Shown here: piece after piece, positions 61,338 through 64,000 of the stretch | Numbering within the stretch: the stretch's first letter is position 1 | How the letters are laid out: each line of letters starts with the position of its first letter | Source of the DNA: Ophthalmolycus amberensis | Lineage: Eukaryota > Chordata > Actinopteri > Perciformes > Zoarcidae | DNA: 64,000 bases | Reading direction: 5' to 3' | NCBI GenBank assembly: GCA_024529925.1 | Contig: JAFEUB010001791.1 | Location: 806,001 to 870,000 of the forward strand | Made by a program: the position numbers and the translations under genes | Notes under the pieces: generated by a model | Databases searched by the model: none | What the model was told of the DNA's origin: nothing | What the model saw: the letters and a program-made list of their open reading frames with translations, nothing else

Positions 61338-62813
61338 GCCAGTACAGCGAGCCGCCACTAGGGAGCGAGCTCTGACGAAGGCTCGTGTGCAACCTCGCTC
61401 TCGTCTCTTCCACCCTGGAGACTTGTGCCTCCCTGGAGTTGGAATAACAAACCGCCGACACAAATACACGTCCCAACTCTGACAAAAGGGACATAGTCCG
61501 TCCAAAGTCTGTCCAAAGCCCTCACAGGTTGTAAAACTCACGCTGGAGTTCAGGTCAGACTGTTGAAAGGCTCAGCTTCACTGCCACGTTTAAAGCGCTG
61601 CATATTAAGTAGGTTCAAGCACTGACTGCATCGTTTTTGTTTAAAAATACAGTACATTGGATTTCATGAGCAGCAGCAGGCTCAGCCAGCTGTTTTCTTA
61701 ATGCATCCAGGCCACCAGTAGCGCGTGCTTGTATGATGAAGGCTGCGTGGCAGTCAAGAGGACGTATGTGGGATCTACATTCCAGTCTGTAGTTCAGCTG
61801 TTGGGGATTTCTTTTTACACCTTTCTCAACTCACACCCTGGACAACTCTGACAGGTGCCGCTATGAATAAGTTTGTTCCATCAGGAGAGATGTTTGAGTG
61901 GTATCCCCACACCTGAAACCTTGTGAGCTTGAATATCTCCCCTCCGCTGCCTTTTGTTTGTGTGTATACGGTCTGTCCCACAAGTCATTCAGCTCTGTGT
62001 CATCAGGGAGTGAGGGAAGGCACAAGGGAGTGTCAACAGCTTTGTTTTTTTTCTTGAAATGGATAACTTCCCTGTTTTGGAGCAGCACAAGCCCTGAGGC
62101 TCTAAAGTGTCCGAGGTGAAGCGGGGCAGGGCTCCGAACGCCCCGCTAAACCGGAGAGGTCACAACACGTGGCTCAGAGGCAGAAGTGACCTAGCTTTTA
62201 AAAAACTCATACTGTCTATATGCGTCTTTCTTTTTCTGAATTAGCTTCCTTCGCCGATGCTCCCCCGCTTGTTGTACTCTGATCTGATCTGACCTGTGAC
62301 GTTACATTCCACCCCGCTGATGATGTCGAGAAAAAGGGGCGTGACTATTACGTGGAGAAACGTGGCCGCCAGACGGGCTTCGTTCCACTCAAAGCCGGAG
62401 GGAGGAACAGGTCTCGGAGCTAAAAACGCTTTTTGAGAAAATTAAACCAGATATCAGTGCAGACAAAGAGAAGCAGATAAGGAAGTACTATTATTGTTGT
62501 GTCGCTGTGTGTGTGTGTGTGTGTGTGTGTGTGACCTCTACTCAGACAACTAATAAGAAAAGGAGAAACATGTAAGAATCAAAACAACAACTGTAGCTTT
62601 CTTTTCTTCGCTGCATCAGGTTTTAGTGTGCATACTTTGCACATGTGACAGAAGGTGGACAGGGGAGGGGGCCTGTGATAAGAGAGGATGATGAGGGGTT
62701 TATTAAGGAGGAAGGGGAGGGGGGCAGGGAATTAAAGTTCAGTCCATGATAAGAGAGGGAGGCGTGTGTGGCGGGGGGTGTCGGGGACAAGGTGATGTCG
62801 TGGGGAGGAAAGG
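59975..62813 (-). other. probable cdc34 3' UTR and downstream flank
   Basis: Non-coding sequence on the minus strand after the cdc34 stop. Poly-purine runs (30 G at 61307-61336, 21 G at 60466-60486), a GT tract at about 62507-62532 and a minus-strand AATAAA near 60074 are seen. How much is transcribed is unknown. Confidence 0.4.
61307..61336. repeat. 30-base poly-G run
   Basis: This is the longest of at least fourteen G or C homopolymers of 13 or more bases in the window. It is capable of G-quadruplex formation, and length calls at such runs are unreliable. Confidence 0.9.
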
Positions 62814-63039
62814 TCAGGAGGCCTCGGTGCCCGAGTCGTCGTCATCGTAGCAACAGTCCTCGTTGTCCTCGTCGTCGTCGTCGTCCTCCAGCTCCTCGTC
62901 GTCGTAGTAGTCGTCGTATAAGAGGTTGGAGCCGTCGTCTGTGGGCGGGACTTTGGTGCGGACGCAGTACTCGTCCAACGTGATGGGAACCTTGACGCCG
63001 TCCCGCTCTGCCTCCACTTTGGTCGCCACCACCTGCTTC
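62814..63039 (-). CDS. cdc34: ubiquitin-conjugating enzyme E2 R1 (CDC34), terminal coding exon
   Basis: The minus-strand acceptor tcgcag joins in phase to the upstream exon (AG/G, arginine). It encodes KQVVATKVEAERDGVKVPIT, LDEYCVRTKVPPTDDGSNLL and YDDYYDD, then a D/E-rich tail ending CCYDDDDSGTEAS and TGA (62816-62814). CDC34 is the E2 enzyme that passes ubiquitin to substrates of SCF (cullin-RING) ligases. The acidic C-terminal tail binds the basic canyon of the cullin and speeds K48 chain building. ERDGVKVP, DDYY and SGTE favour CDC34 over UBE2R2. The tail is coded by a GAC/GAG-rich trinucleotide tract (about 62855-62925) that looks prone to length change. Teleosts have cdc34a and cdc34b; which this is cannot be told. 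Confidence 0.93.
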
Positions 63040-63164
63040 CTGCGAGGAAAGACGAGAGAGGACCAAACAGATGAGGCCACGCTGAGCGTCAGCGCTGGTA
63101 CTTTGTGTACCTGCTACGTGTGAAGAGTGCTGCGTGTGCAGGTTTTCCTTCTTCCTCTCGGTAC

Positions 63165-63299
63165 CTGATGATCTCGATGTATTCTCTGTCCTTGCCCTTG
63201 CTGTCCCTCCACTTGCGGTACATGACGGACGCGTCCACGTTGGCCGGGGAGAAAGTGTTGGGCTCATTCAGCAAAGAGATCACGCTGAGCAGGATGGTC
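63165..63299 (-). CDS. cdc34: ubiquitin-conjugating enzyme E2 R1 (CDC34), penultimate coding exon
   Basis: The minus-strand acceptor is ctctcag and the donor is ATCAG/gtaccg; the exon is 135 nt. It encodes (R)TILLSVISLLNEPNTF, then SPANVDASVMYRKWRDSKGK and DREYIEII, nearly identical to vertebrate CDC34/UBE2R2. This covers the C-terminal helices of the UBC fold after the active site; the catalytic cysteine and the acidic loop are on exons further right. VMYRKW and KDREY match CDC34 rather than UBE2R2 (VMFRKW, KDKEY). The exon carrying the active-site region was not seen in 63300-64000, so the gene continues past the window. Confidence 0.95.
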
Positions 63300-64000
63300 C
63301 TGAGAGAGACGTCCAAGAGTGGAGAGAGATTAAAATACAGGAAGAGGACGGGGTAAGACGAGACAAGAGACATTGAGAATGCTGGACAAAGAGTCGTACG
63401 GGGAAATAAATAAATAAAAGAAAGGACACAGAGAGAACAGAAGGAGGGGGGGGGGGGGGGGATGAAGGTTAGGGTTCTAAACCCTAGAACATCCATTTGT
63501 CTCTGCTGTCGTCTGTGGAATTTAGCTCCAAGAGCTGTTCATTAAACGTGCTGACAGAAATACATCACTTAAAGTTCACTTTGACTCAGGTGAATCAACT
63601 CGTACTTGTGATCTCCTCGCAGCTCTCCTGTTTCCATGAGATAGATTGTGGGACTGATTTTGTTGTTCACGTTTGGACGTTTAAACATCTCAAACACACG
63701 TTTAAATTAAGTCCAATAGTTACAGCTTACTCGCTAATGATCTATTAGCTGATAATAGCAGCGCTGCTCCTAGATGCTACATAATCTAGAGATGCATAAC
63801 AAATGGGGTGAAGCACTAGCGTACAATAATAGCCAAAAAAATTCTGAAAACTACATAAAGTCATGAAAAAAACCACCCCCAACAGGATAACATCTGAATC
63901 CTGCTCGCTAGATAAGAAAGCAATCTAAAAACCTAGCTGGAGGTCAGTCTGGTGACGCTGACTTACGACAAGCTGCATAAACACTTGCATGACTTGTGAA
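63300..64000 (-). other. cdc34 intron, incomplete
   Basis: Non-coding sequence upstream of the penultimate exon, with a 16-G run at 63446-63461. No further cdc34 exon is recognisable before the window ends. Confidence 0.7.

Overview
The window is a stretch of vertebrate nuclear DNA, almost certainly from a ray-finned (teleost) fish. The signs are short exons with GT-AG splice sites, long CA/GT and poly-G/C tracts, teleost-type hAT elements with clean 8-bp target duplications, an L2-clade LINE, a tRNA-derived SINE, and several hundred bases to tens of kb of non-coding DNA between genes. Most long open frames are read-through of CA/GT repeats or antisense shadows, so genes were called from exon homology and splice signals.

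Layout. (1) 584-3298, + strand: the last two coding exons of a heterotrimeric G-protein alpha subunit; the rest lies left of the window. (2) 14959-16644, + strand: five well-spliced exons forming the 3' end of an hnRNP-U-like gene (closest to hnrnpul2). Its SAP, SPRY and P-loop exons are not visible in the 11.7 kb upstream. (3) 17527-18679: a 1.15-kb, 29-bp-unit palindromic minisatellite fused to the 3' end of a 5'-truncated L2-type LINE (18680-19738, - strand). (4) 19.7-50.3 kb: a gene-poor interval with hAT-type elements at 33927-34634 and 36326-37997, a decayed element at 21667-22390, MITE fragments, hairpins and microsatellites. (5) 50278-52687, - strand: a C2CD4-family gene with a TATA/CCAAT promoter, a non-coding first exon and a single coding exon that carries an apparent 1-bp frameshift. 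(6) 62814-63299, - strand: the last two coding exons of a CDC34/UBE2R1-type ubiquitin-conjugating enzyme; the rest lies right of the window. In human, C2CD4C and CDC34 are close neighbours on 19p13.3, which supports reading the fish pair as c2cd4c and cdc34.

The genes do not form a pathway: they are a signalling subunit, an RNA-binding protein, a C2-domain protein and an E2 enzyme that sit side by side. I found no new multi-gene system. The most unusual items are a minisatellite with a nascent 290-bp higher-order repeat joined to a LINE tail, a (GT)26 tract in place of the pyrimidine tract at an hnrnpu-like 3' splice site, an A-B-A'-B' interleaved inverted repeat, the orphan 3' half of the hnrnpul gene, and the c2cd4c frameshift.
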